Source: JAPLDB01 sp038230515
GTDB taxonomy: Bacteria > Bacteroidota > Bacteroidia > AKYH767-A > 2013-40CM-41-45
Direction: 5' to 3'
Assembly: GCA_038230515.1 (NCBI GenBank)
Contig: JBBRND010000036.1
Span: 1 to 39,541, forward strand
DNA: 39,541 bases
The notes under the pieces are model-generated. The model did not search any database. It worked only from the letters and a program-made list of their open reading frames with translations, and was not told the DNA's origin. Below, piece after piece: positions 33,232 through 39,541 of the stretch (its first letter is position 1; each line of letters starts with the position of its first letter). Made by a program: the position numbers and the translations under genes.

Positions 33232-35409
33232 CTAAGACTGAGGTTGTCTCCGTGGCGGTCTTCCACTATCGCCACCACCCGCATCAGCTCCTTCCGGTTT
33301 TGGCATCAACACTTTTTTAGAGAGTCGGAATTTTCCTGTCTTCTTATCAATATCAACCAGTTTTACTTTTATCACTTCGCCTTCTTTGAAAACACCATTC
33401 ATGGTTTGTATGCGGTCCCAACTTATTTCAGAAATGTGAAGCAAGCCATCCTTCCCCGGAAGGAATTCTACGAATGCACCGAAGTCCATAATGTTCTTCA
33501 CCTTGCCCTCGTAAACCTCCCCAATCTCAGGCATTTGTGTAATTGCTCTGATGCGATTCTTAGCAGCTTCAATGCCTGCCTTGTCGCTCGATGCAATTTC
33601 AATATGACCTTCGTTATTTATCTCTTCAATAGAAATAGTCGTGTTTGTTTCGCGCTGCATCTCCTGAATAATTTTTCCGCCCGGTCCTATCACTGCACCG
33701 ATAAATTCTTTTGCAATAATCATCTTCTCAATGCGCGGTGCATGTGGTTTGTAATCTTCACGCGGAGCGCTCAATGTCTTCATCATCTCAGCTAGAATGT
33801 GCGCACGACCTTCCTTCGCCTGGTTCAACGCCTTCATCATAATATCTGAAGAGAGACCTTGCACTTTCAAATCCATCTGACAGGCAACAATTCCTTTTTC
33901 AGTTCCCGTTACTTTAAAATCCATGTCACCAAGATGATCTTCATCACCAAGAATATCGCTGAGTACAGCATAGCGACCTTTCTTATCCATGATCAATCCC
34001 ATTGCAATTCCTGAAACCGGTCTGCGGATTTTTATTCCCGCATCCATCAGTGCAAGGGTACCTGCACACACCGTTGCCATTGATGACGAACCGTTCGATT
34101 CAAGAATATCACTGATCACACGAATCGTGTAAGGACATTCCGTTGCATCAGGCATTACCATCTTCAGCGAACGCATCGCTAAATTTCCGTGACCGATTTC
34201 TCTTCGTCCCGGTCCGCGGTTTGGTTTCACTTCTCCTGTTGAGAAGGCAGGAAAGTTATAGTGAAGAATAAATTTATTTGAGCCCTCCACGGTTGCACCG
34301 TCAATCATCTGCTCATCTTGGCTGCTGCCGAGTGTAATGGTAGTGAGTGATTGAGTTTCTCCGCGTGTAAAAATTGCTGAGCCGTGTGTGGAAGGAAGGT
34401 AATCCACTTCGCTCCATATCGGGCGAATGGTAGTAGTGCTTCTTCCGTCTAAGCGTGTGCCTTCATCGAGAAGACAGTTGCGCATGGCATCACTTTCTAC
34501 TTCGAAGAAGTAGCGGTCAATCATTGGTGATTTCTCATCCAGTTCTTCGCCAGGAATAGTTGCAATGAAATCGTCTTTCACTTTATGAAATGCATCCGTC
34601 CGCTCCTGCTTAACAGGGTTCGCTGACTTTGCAATTGCATAACACTTGTCGTACAACTCTGTGCGAACGCGTGTCTTCAATGCTTCGTCATTTGTTTCGT
34701 GAGAATAAACACGCGCGGCTTTGTTTCCGCACATCGCTTTCAACTCAAGCTGAACAGCGCATTGTGTTTTGATTGCTTCATGCGCGGAGATGATGGCATC
34801 AAGCATTTCCTGCTCGCTCACTTCTTTCATTTCTCCTTCAACCATCACGATGCTACTGGCTGAACCCGCAACAAGAAGATTGATGTCTGCATTTGCAAGA
34901 TCATCTATGTATGGGTTGATGCAAAACTTTCCGTCTATGCGGGCAACGCGCACTTCGCTTATCGGTCCGTTAAACGGAATATCAGAGATGGTGATGGCGC
35001 ATGATGCAGCAAAACCTGCAAGCGCATCGGGCAATATTTTTTTATCTCCTGAAAGAAGCGTTACTGCAACCTGCGTGTCCGCATGATAATCATCCGGGAA
35101 CATGGGGCGCAGCGCGCGGTCAATTAAACGGCTGATTAGAATTTCATATTCTGAAAGACGGCTTTCGCGTTTTAAAAATCCTCCGGGAAATCTTCCTACT
35201 GCAGAAAATTTTTCCTGGAAGTCAACACTAAGCGGAAGAAAATCAGCTCCTTCTTTTGCTACCTTACTTGATACCACAGTGGCGAGCAACATGCAATCGC
35301 CCATACGTACAACTACTGCACCGTCTGCCTGGCGAGCGAGGCGACCGGTTTCTACGGTAACGATACGTCCGTCACCGAGGTCAAAACTTTTCATTATTCC
35401 TTTACTCAT
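33232..35409 (-). CDS. pnp: polyribonucleotide nucleotidyltransferase (PNPase)
   Basis: A 725-residue enzyme, the normal length. It degrades RNA 3' to 5' by phosphorolysis. Two RNase PH domains (about 1-230 and 300-540) flank a helical linker. The first has L-L-A-T-V-V, G-R-F-P-G-G-F and R-P-M-F-P; the second has R-G-E-T-Q and S-N-G-S-S-S-M. The KH domain has I-G-A-V-I-G-P-G-G-K-I-I-Q-E-M (about 590) and the S1 domain has G-K-V-K-N-I-M-D-F-G-A-F-V-E-F-L-P-G (about 650). A Gly/Arg-rich tail ends the protein. It follows rpsO on the same strand, the classical bacterial order, with a terminator between them. Confidence 0.98.
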   Translation of the reverse strand: MSKGIMKSFDLGDGRIVTVETGRLARQADGAVVVRMGDCMLLATVVSSKVAKEGADFLPLSVDFQEKFSAVGRFPGGFLKRESRLSEYEILISRLIDRALRPMFPDDYHADTQVAVTLLSGDKKILPDALAGFAASCAITISDIPFNGPISEVRVARIDGKFCINPYIDDLANADINLLVAGSASSIVMVEGEMKEVSEQEMLDAIISAHEAIKTQCAVQLELKAMCGNKAARVYSHETNDEALKTRVRTELYDKCYAIAKSANPVKQERTDAFHKVKDDFIATIPGEELDEKSPMIDRYFFEVESDAMRNCLLDEGTRLDGRSTTTIRPIWSEVDYLPSTHGSAIFTRGETQSLTTITLGSSQDEQMIDGATVEGSNKFILHYNFPAFSTGEVKPNRGPGRREIGHGNLAMRSLKMVMPDATECPYTIRVISDILESNGSSSMATVCAGTLALMDAGIKIRRPVSGIAMGLIMDKKGRYAVLSDILGDEDHLGDMDFKVTGTEKGIVACQMDLKVQGLSSDIMMKALNQAKEGRAHILAEMMKTLSAPREDYKPHAPRIEKMIIAKEFIGAVIGPGGKIIQEMQRETNTTISIEEINNEGHIEIASSDKAGIEAAKNRIRAITQMPEIGEVYEGKVKNIMDFGAFVEFLPGKDGLLHISEISWDRIQTMNGVFKEGEVIKVKLVDIDKKTGKFRLSKKVLMPKPEGADAGGGDSGRPPRRQPQS

Positions 35410-35503
35410 TTTATTTGTTTGAGGTTTTAGGTTTGAAATTTACAGTAGGAGTATCCCACTGAAACAATAAACATTTGGTTATTTTTATTTATACTGTTAA
35501 AAC

Positions 35504-35533
35504 AAAAAGGCAATCATTTCAACTGCCCTTTTT
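35504..35533 (-). terminator. terminator between rpsO and pnp
   Basis: Arms AAAAAGGCA (35504-35512) and TGCCCTTTTT (35524-35533) pair with one bulged base around an 11-base loop, and the stem is flanked by A/T runs. It sits about 90 bases after the rpsO stop and about 95 bases before pnp. It probably attenuates read-through, as is usual between these two genes. Confidence 0.75.
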
Positions 35534-35622
35534 AATTCTTACAATTTCTTTTGAAAATTTTCCATTCAAGTTTGGTTTAGCATTTCCGAATAACCAATAA
35601 CGATTAACGGATCGCTTTTTCC

Positions 35623-35889
35623 TTACTTACGGATCTTCAACTCACCGATAAGGGTACGATACTTTGTAATGTCAGTATCGTGAAGGTAGTTGAGCAAACT
35701 TTTGCGCTTACCAACGAGGGTAATTAAAGTGCGCTGCGTGCTGTAGTCCTTGGGCGACTTTTGCATGTGTGCAGTCATAAAATTGATCTGCTGAGTAAAC
35801 ATTGCAATCTGCGCCTCTGTAGAACCCGTATTGGTTTCAGAGCCACCATATTGCTTAAAGATTTTCTTTTTTGCGGCTGTAGTTAACAT
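35623..35889 (-). CDS. rpsO: 30S ribosomal protein S15
   Basis: An 88-residue protein, the full normal length. It binds 16S rRNA early in 30S assembly. Conserved parts include G-S-T-E-A-Q-I-A near residue 22, the H-x-x-D/K-x-H-x-x-K-type region as M-T-A-H-M-Q-K-S-P-K-D-Y-S-T, and G-K-R-K-S-L-L-N-Y-L near residue 60. A very good promoter lies 33 bases upstream. It is followed by a terminator and then pnp. Confidence 0.98.
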   Translation of the reverse strand: MLTTAAKKKIFKQYGGSETNTGSTEAQIAMFTQQINFMTAHMQKSPKDYSTQRTLITLVGKRKSLLNYLHDTDITKYRTLIGELKIRK

Positions 35890-35921
35890 TCGGTTTATTT
35901 ATTTTTCTTAAAAATGAGGCG

Positions 35922-35951
35922 CAAATGTAATCAAATCATTTATACGGCAAA
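35922..35951 (-). promoter_or_regulatory. strong Bacteroidota promoter of rpsO
   Basis: Minus strand TTTG (35948-35951), 18 bases, TACATTTG (35922-35929). Both elements match the consensus exactly. The leader would be about 25 bases. Confidence 0.75.
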
Positions 35952-36102
35952 GAAAAATTTCTTCTGTCATCAGGAGTGAGAAGTTCCTTATTTAAACCCT
36001 CAATTAAGTAAACAATCTTAATAAAATGAGATAATCTATCGCCTGAATTATTCTCCATTTTGCCCATTCAAAAGAATAAGGCGTGAACTTATTCGCCAAA
36101 CA

Positions 36103-36131
36103 ATTGTTCTCCCATTTTAATTTTACATTTG
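36103..36131 (+). promoter_or_regulatory. promoter of the CxxCH T9SS protein gene
   Basis: ATTG (36103-36106), 17 bases, TACATTTG (36124-36131), an exact -7 match. The ATG follows at 36154. Confidence 0.6.
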
Positions 36132-36153
36132 CATCTTTAATTTCAACTGGTAG

Positions 36154-36981
36154 ATGAAAAAAGTATTTACAACGCTGACTTTATTTTCTATTATTTTCTT
36201 TTCAGCCACATATTTTGAAACTGGAAATGAACTCCAGGGCCATGCCAGTGGAGCACCTTCAGGCAAAACCGGTTCTCCTGGCGATAACAGCAGCTGCACT
36301 TCTTGTCATTCAGGTAATGCCACAGTAGTTACAGGAATCATCACTTCTACCATTCCTGTCGCGGGTTACGAGCCAGGGCTTACTTATGTTGTGACTGCGA
36401 CCTGCACCGATGCAACGGTGTATAAATGGGGCTTCGAAATTTCTCCGCAAAATGTATCAGGGACAAAAATCGGAACAATGATTTTAACAAACACGACCAC
36501 AACACGGCTATTGAGTTCAGGAAAATATATTACTCAAACAATTTCAGGAACGGGCGGTGCAGGAACAATCACCTGGTCTTTTAACTGGACGGCTCCCCCG
36601 GCTGGTACAGGCGATTTCAGCTTTTACGGTGCTTTCCTTTTTACTAACAGCAACAATGCTTCTTCAGGCGACCGCACCAAATTGAGTCAGCTTAACGTTA
36701 CCGAAAACAGAGGAACTCTTGTTGATTTTATTTCGAAGAGTGATCAAATAAATGTATGGCCAAACCCGGTAAGTGAAGTAGCACATTTTTCGATTCCCGA
36801 AATGACTCATATCAATTCTATTCAGGTTCTTAATTCAGCGGGGAAATTGGTAAAAGAAGTAACCAACCTAGAACCATCAGATAATTTTGAAATGAATGTC
36901 TCCGGCTTTTCATCAGGAATTTATTATTTATCTTTCGCCACTGAAAAGGGAACCTACTCAGGCAGACTGATAAAAATGTAA
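36154..36981 (+). CDS. T9SS type A protein with CxxCH motif (choice-of-anchor V type)
   Basis: A 275-residue secreted protein. A signal peptide covers residues 1-19. Soon after lies S-G-A-P-S-G-K-T-G-S-P-G-D and S-S-C-T-S-C-H-S-G, a c-type heme attachment motif, at about residues 45-56. A beta-sandwich follows (about 57-190: P-G-L-T-Y-V-V-T-A-T, K-W-G-F-E-I-S), similar to the choice-of-anchor V/reelin-like domain. Residues about 200-275 are a type A sorting domain: V-W-P-N-P-V-S-E, I-Q-V-L-N-S-A-G-K-L-V, S-S-G-I-Y-Y-L-S and G-R-L-I-K-M. It is probably exported by T9SS. The function is unknown; heme binding would make it a surface electron carrier, but one CxxCH without a distal Met may not be used. 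Confidence 0.85.
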   Translation: MKKVFTTLTLFSIIFFSATYFETGNELQGHASGAPSGKTGSPGDNSSCTSCHSGNATVVTGIITSTIPVAGYEPGLTYVVTATCTDATVYKWGFEISPQNVSGTKIGTMILTNTTTTRLLSSGKYITQTISGTGGAGTITWSFNWTAPPAGTGDFSFYGAFLFTNSNNASSGDRTKLSQLNVTENRGTLVDFISKSDQINVWPNPVSEVAHFSIPEMTHINSIQVLNSAGKLVKEVTNLEPSDNFEMNVSGFSSGIYYLSFATEKGTYSGRLIKM

Positions 36982-37063
36982 ACAGCAGATTGCAGAATGA
37001 AACAACCGCTCCTCTGACTTCTGACACACGTTATTCAATACTCAATTATTCCAATATTTTTCT

Positions 37064-37423
37064 ATGAAACAACTGCTCATACTTACCGCAGTGATGGCAG
37101 CACTTATAATTCCATCATGCACCAAGGACAAAGCAACTAATCCCAACGCATGTACCTATTTGGTTGATTCATTGCGATACAATGGATACATAAAACAAAT
37201 TATCGAAACAAAGTGCGCCACTTCAAATGCCTGCCATGTAACGGGTGGCGATGGTAATGGTGATTATACAACCTATTCCGGAATTCTGGAAAAAATAAAC
37301 AGCGGTGCTTTTAAAGCGCGCGTACTAAACCTGAAAGATATGCCCACTGCCGGTTCTCCCGCACTCGATCCATGTGAGTTTCAAAAGATGAAAGATTGGT
37401 ATGAGAAAGGTGCCCCGGAATAG
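37064..37423 (+). CDS. lipoprotein with cytochrome-c-like motif
   Basis: A 119-residue protein with a lipoprotein signal peptide (lipobox I-P-S-C, Cys at residue 19). The mature part resembles small Bacteroidota cytochrome-c-like lipoproteins: I-I-E-T-K-C-A-T-S-N-A-C-H, then G-G-D-G-N-G-D-Y-T-T-Y, and M-P-T-A-G-S-P with a closing W-Y-E-K-G-A-P. The heme motif has five residues between the two Cys instead of two, so covalent heme is uncertain. The Met in N-L-K-D-M-P could be the sixth ligand. It lies 82 bases downstream of the CxxCH protein gene on the same strand. The context suggests the two work together outside the inner membrane. Confidence 0.7.
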   Translation: MKQLLILTAVMAALIIPSCTKDKATNPNACTYLVDSLRYNGYIKQIIETKCATSNACHVTGGDGNGDYTTYSGILEKINSGAFKARVLNLKDMPTAGSPALDPCEFQKMKDWYEKGAPE

Positions 37424-37681
37424 TTTCTCGTTCCTGCATTTTTTTATTCCAAAACCTATGTGAGCCGGTGCAATTCAGCAAGCATATAGTTACCGGAACT
37501 ATCGAGACCTTCATTCTTTTTAATTTACTATCGCTCTCCGCTGATAAAAAAGTAAGCAACGAGTGCAGAAACCAGTTTAATCTCAAGTCGTCCGCGATGT
37601 AAATGCATCAGTGAAAATAATTTCATTGCACAGGCAACAAACAAAGTCAACCAATCTTACACTCAGCTCCATACCTTTTTC

Positions 37682-38431
37682 TTAAGCCACTTCAGCCACC
37701 ACCAGAGCATTATAAATTCCGTTATTCAGCTCATACTGCACAGCGTTCACCGTCTGAAAAAACTCAATCTGCAAAAAATAAATCTTCGTTCCCACTCCCG
37801 GTGGCACTGCCGTAGGTGTCAGTGTCACCGTAGTTGATGTTCCGTCTATAGGCAGGTTCACCTCATTTGTGTAATCAATTACATTCACCCCCGTCTTAAA
37901 GTCAACATTTGCATAAGCGCCCCTCAGTGTAATATCCGTAGCACCCTGTAGCAACGCAACATCATTCATCGGAACTAAATTCGAAATCGTAATCACTCCC
38001 GTAAGAGTAGTCACCGTAAACGGCCTAAAAAGTACACTCCTTATCTGTGAGCGCCTATTAAATTCAAACCCCTTCAGAAATGCCTTACCTGCCGGAGTAC
38101 CTATGCCAATATCAACCCTGCGTTGCCCCCTCACGCTTGTAGTATCTTGCTTCAGAATGTTCATCATCACAGCAAGAAGCCGCGAATTCATTTTCTGATC
38201 GGAAATCGTTCTCAGCATCGCGTGTATCGTATCCCGCAAATACTTGCCCCCCGTTGCTGCATTTTTAAACTCCTCCATGTTCTCACGCGTCCTCACAAAG
38301 CCGGGATCATTTTTTATTCTATCCTTGCTCACTGCGCTTTTTGTCTTCACCAGATAACCGTCTTTCGATTTGTAGAAGGTCATGTCATCCAATGTGCCTT
38401 TAATCTTTACAATTCCTTTCTGACGTGCCAT
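37682..38431 (-). CDS. conserved Bacteroidota protein of unknown function
   Basis: A 249-residue protein opening M-A-R-Q-K-G-I-V-K-I-K-G-T-L-D-D-M-T-F-Y-K-S-K-D-G-Y-L-V. This start is a recognisable signature of a widespread, uncharacterised Bacteroidota family (from general knowledge of these genomes). The first half is helical with many Lys/Arg (R-T-R-E-N-M-E-E-F); the second half is beta-rich with an Ig-like look (T-V-T-T-L-T-G-V-I-T-I-S, V-T-L-T-P-T-A-V-P-P-G). It has no signal peptide or membrane helix. It lies 121 bases downstream of an ECF sigma gene on the same strand. Its function is not known and I do not propose one. Confidence 0.8.
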   Translation of the reverse strand: MARQKGIVKIKGTLDDMTFYKSKDGYLVKTKSAVSKDRIKNDPGFVRTRENMEEFKNAATGGKYLRDTIHAMLRTISDQKMNSRLLAVMMNILKQDTTSVRGQRRVDIGIGTPAGKAFLKGFEFNRRSQIRSVLFRPFTVTTLTGVITISNLVPMNDVALLQGATDITLRGAYANVDFKTGVNVIDYTNEVNLPIDGTSTTVTLTPTAVPPGVGTKIYFLQIEFFQTVNAVQYELNNGIYNALVVAEVA

Positions 38432-38552
38432 AATTTTTGGTTTTTAAGAGTTAAATTATTTTGTTACTTTATACTTAGAATAGGCATCTTATATCTCTTT
38501 TTACTTCTTCAGCTAAAAATATTTTTGCTGCTCGAAAACAAATACACATTCA

Positions 38553-39128
38553 TCAGGCACTGCCAATTTTTCGCGCGCTCAATAGTTTCCGCAACTGCAT
38601 CTTCGCTTTGTAGTAGATAGAAGTAGCAGCTCCAACCTTTATTCCGAGTTTAGCAGCAATTTCTTTAAAAGATATTTGCTCAATCGCACGCATCCTCATC
38701 ACAATTCGCCTGCTTAGTGGCAATTTCTTTAGTAGTTCTTCGCAATCCGGTATTTTCTTCAGCGCATCGCTCAATGGCAGCGGCTCATCAGTTTTTGTTA
38801 GCTCTTCATCACAATCAATAAAGCGGCATTGCCTCTTATTTCTTTTTTTAATTAAAATCGCTATGTGAAATGCAACGGTGTTGATCCATTTCCTGAAAAG
38901 ACCGTTTTCAATATACCGTTGTTTGCGAAATGCAGTCAACACATACTCTTGCAAATCCTGGAATGCATCATCCTCATCATCTGCATCTCGTAAAAGGGTA
39001 TGAAGATATTTTTTTACGCCCCGTCCATGTCGGTGCATCAGCGCTTCTATCGCATCATCATTCGTTGCTGCCTTCGCGGCAAGCGCTGCATCGCTCAAAT
39101 GCAGCAATTCCAAAACACTCGTTCTCAT
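38553..39128 (-). CDS. second sigma-70 family (ECF-like) factor
   Basis: A 191-residue factor. Region 2 lies at about residues 25-95, with D-D-A-F-Q-D-L-Q-E-Y-V-L-T-A and F-R-K-W-I-N-T-V-A-F-H-I-A. Region 4 lies at about 130-185, with L-P-L-S-R-R-I-V-M-R-M-R-A-I-E-Q-I-S-F-K-E-I-A-A-K-L-G and A-T-S-I-Y-Y-K-A-K. The region-2 sequence is divergent and the linker long, so it is a less typical ECF member. No anti-sigma gene follows; the next gene on the strand is the MARQKG protein. The box seen before the other sigma gene is absent here. A CACCGGTG palindrome about 35-45 bases upstream could be a control site. Confidence 0.85.
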   Translation of the reverse strand: MRTSVLELLHLSDAALAAKAATNDDAIEALMHRHGRGVKKYLHTLLRDADDEDDAFQDLQEYVLTAFRKQRYIENGLFRKWINTVAFHIAILIKKRNKRQCRFIDCDEELTKTDEPLPLSDALKKIPDCEELLKKLPLSRRIVMRMRAIEQISFKEIAAKLGIKVGAATSIYYKAKMQLRKLLSARKIGSA

Positions 39129-39449
39129 AACTAAGAAATTTTAGTAGCGCTATTCCCATCTCACCGGTGTTTTTTTATTTTATGATAACGTCCCCTGTTC
39201 AGTTTTATTTTATGCATTCTCACAAAAAGAGGTCATCTTTATTAAAATAGGTTTCGGCAATGCCGTTTTACTTCCTCATAACTAAAATTTAACTTTACCG
39301 TTTACTCTTCAGGTCTGTTTTCACCCTGGCATGTCTTCCTCAACGGAATAGATTTATTCCTTAATAAACTTCTTACTTAGCACTTCTTTGTCGGTTTGCA
39401 GCTTTATTCTAAAAAGGGAGAAAATATGAAATAGAATTTGTTGGAATAA
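39129..39449. other. intergenic, nothing recognised
   Basis: About 320 bases upstream of the sigma gene, AT-rich, with no coding frame, terminator or repeat that I can support. It ends at the RHS-core fragment. Confidence 0.4.
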
Positions 39450-39541
39450 ACAAAAAGAGGTTACTTTGAATCATCAAAAATAAATATAACTGCAAGAGAA
39501 AGAAGTTCTTTGAAAGCAGACTACTATCCATTCGGAATGCC
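39450..39541 (+). pseudogene. RHS repeat core fragment at the window edge
   Basis: The last bases read L-K-A-D-Y-Y-P-F-G-M-P in an open frame. D-Y-Y-P-F-G-M is the hallmark of the RHS repeat-associated core, which sits just before the variable toxin end in RHS/YD-repeat proteins. The frame is closed by a TAA at 39447-39449, only 30 codons upstream, and the residues in between do not look like RHS repeat. So this is either a displaced core fragment, as is common around RHS loci, or the window cuts a gene with a frameshift. The continuation lies outside the window. Confidence 0.5.

Noticed and set aside
1..39541. tRNA or rRNA genes
   Set aside because: I saw no cloverleaf-like sequence or conserved ribosomal RNA stretch on either strand; a covariance search could still find one I missed.

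Overview
The window reads as a chromosomal segment of a Bacteroidota (Bacteroidetes) bacterium. The markers are proteins with type A and type B C-terminal sorting domains of the type IX secretion system (T9SS), a PorP/SprF protein next to a PorE-like OmpA lipoprotein, several promoters with the phylum's TAnnTTTG -7 element, and the rpsO-pnp pair. The DNA looks moderately AT-rich. I cannot place it below phylum with confidence; the gene content suits a free-living, possibly gliding or surface-attached, member.

Left part (1-4.1 kb): the end of an unidentified gene, an exported YceI protein, a decayed membrane-protein remnant, a DoxX-like protein, and a minus-strand pair of a second YceI protein followed by an outer-membrane porin. 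Region 4.3-13.6 kb is a minus-strand cassette: a 2104-residue surface protein with 18 SprB repeats and a type B sorting domain, then PorP/SprF, then a TPR/beta-propeller/OmpA lipoprotein, closed by a strong terminator. Region 14.3-17.9 kb holds three genes I cannot assign, one of them built on an exact 42-bp (14-residue) tandem repeat, and then a T9SS type A protein made of seven propeller-like units.

Region 18.1-25.9 kb: uvrB, a PgpH-like 7TM-HD phosphodiesterase that abuts it tail to tail, an ECF sigma factor with a probable membrane anti-sigma factor, an M20 amidohydrolase interrupted in frame by a palindromic element, and a thioredoxin-fold lipoprotein. Region 25.9-27.4 kb is a relic island with palindromes, a broken GNAT-like gene and its small neighbour. 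Region 27.4-30.7 kb is a three-gene signalling operon (AraC-type regulator, hybrid histidine kinase with HPt, single-domain response regulator). Region 30.9-37.4 kb carries a UMF1-type MFS transporter, lutA, pnp, rpsO, a T9SS type A protein with a CxxCH motif, and a lipoprotein with a related motif. The right end has a conserved Bacteroidota protein of unknown function, a second ECF sigma gene, and an RHS-core fragment cut by the window edge.

The most notable observation is a 34-bp two-block sequence (12 identical bases, 8 variable, 14 identical) that occurs twice in the same orientation: just before the ECF sigma gene at 23.9 kb and upstream of the giant adhesin cassette 10 kb away. The simplest reading is that the sigma factor activates its own gene and the adhesin/PorP/PorE cassette.
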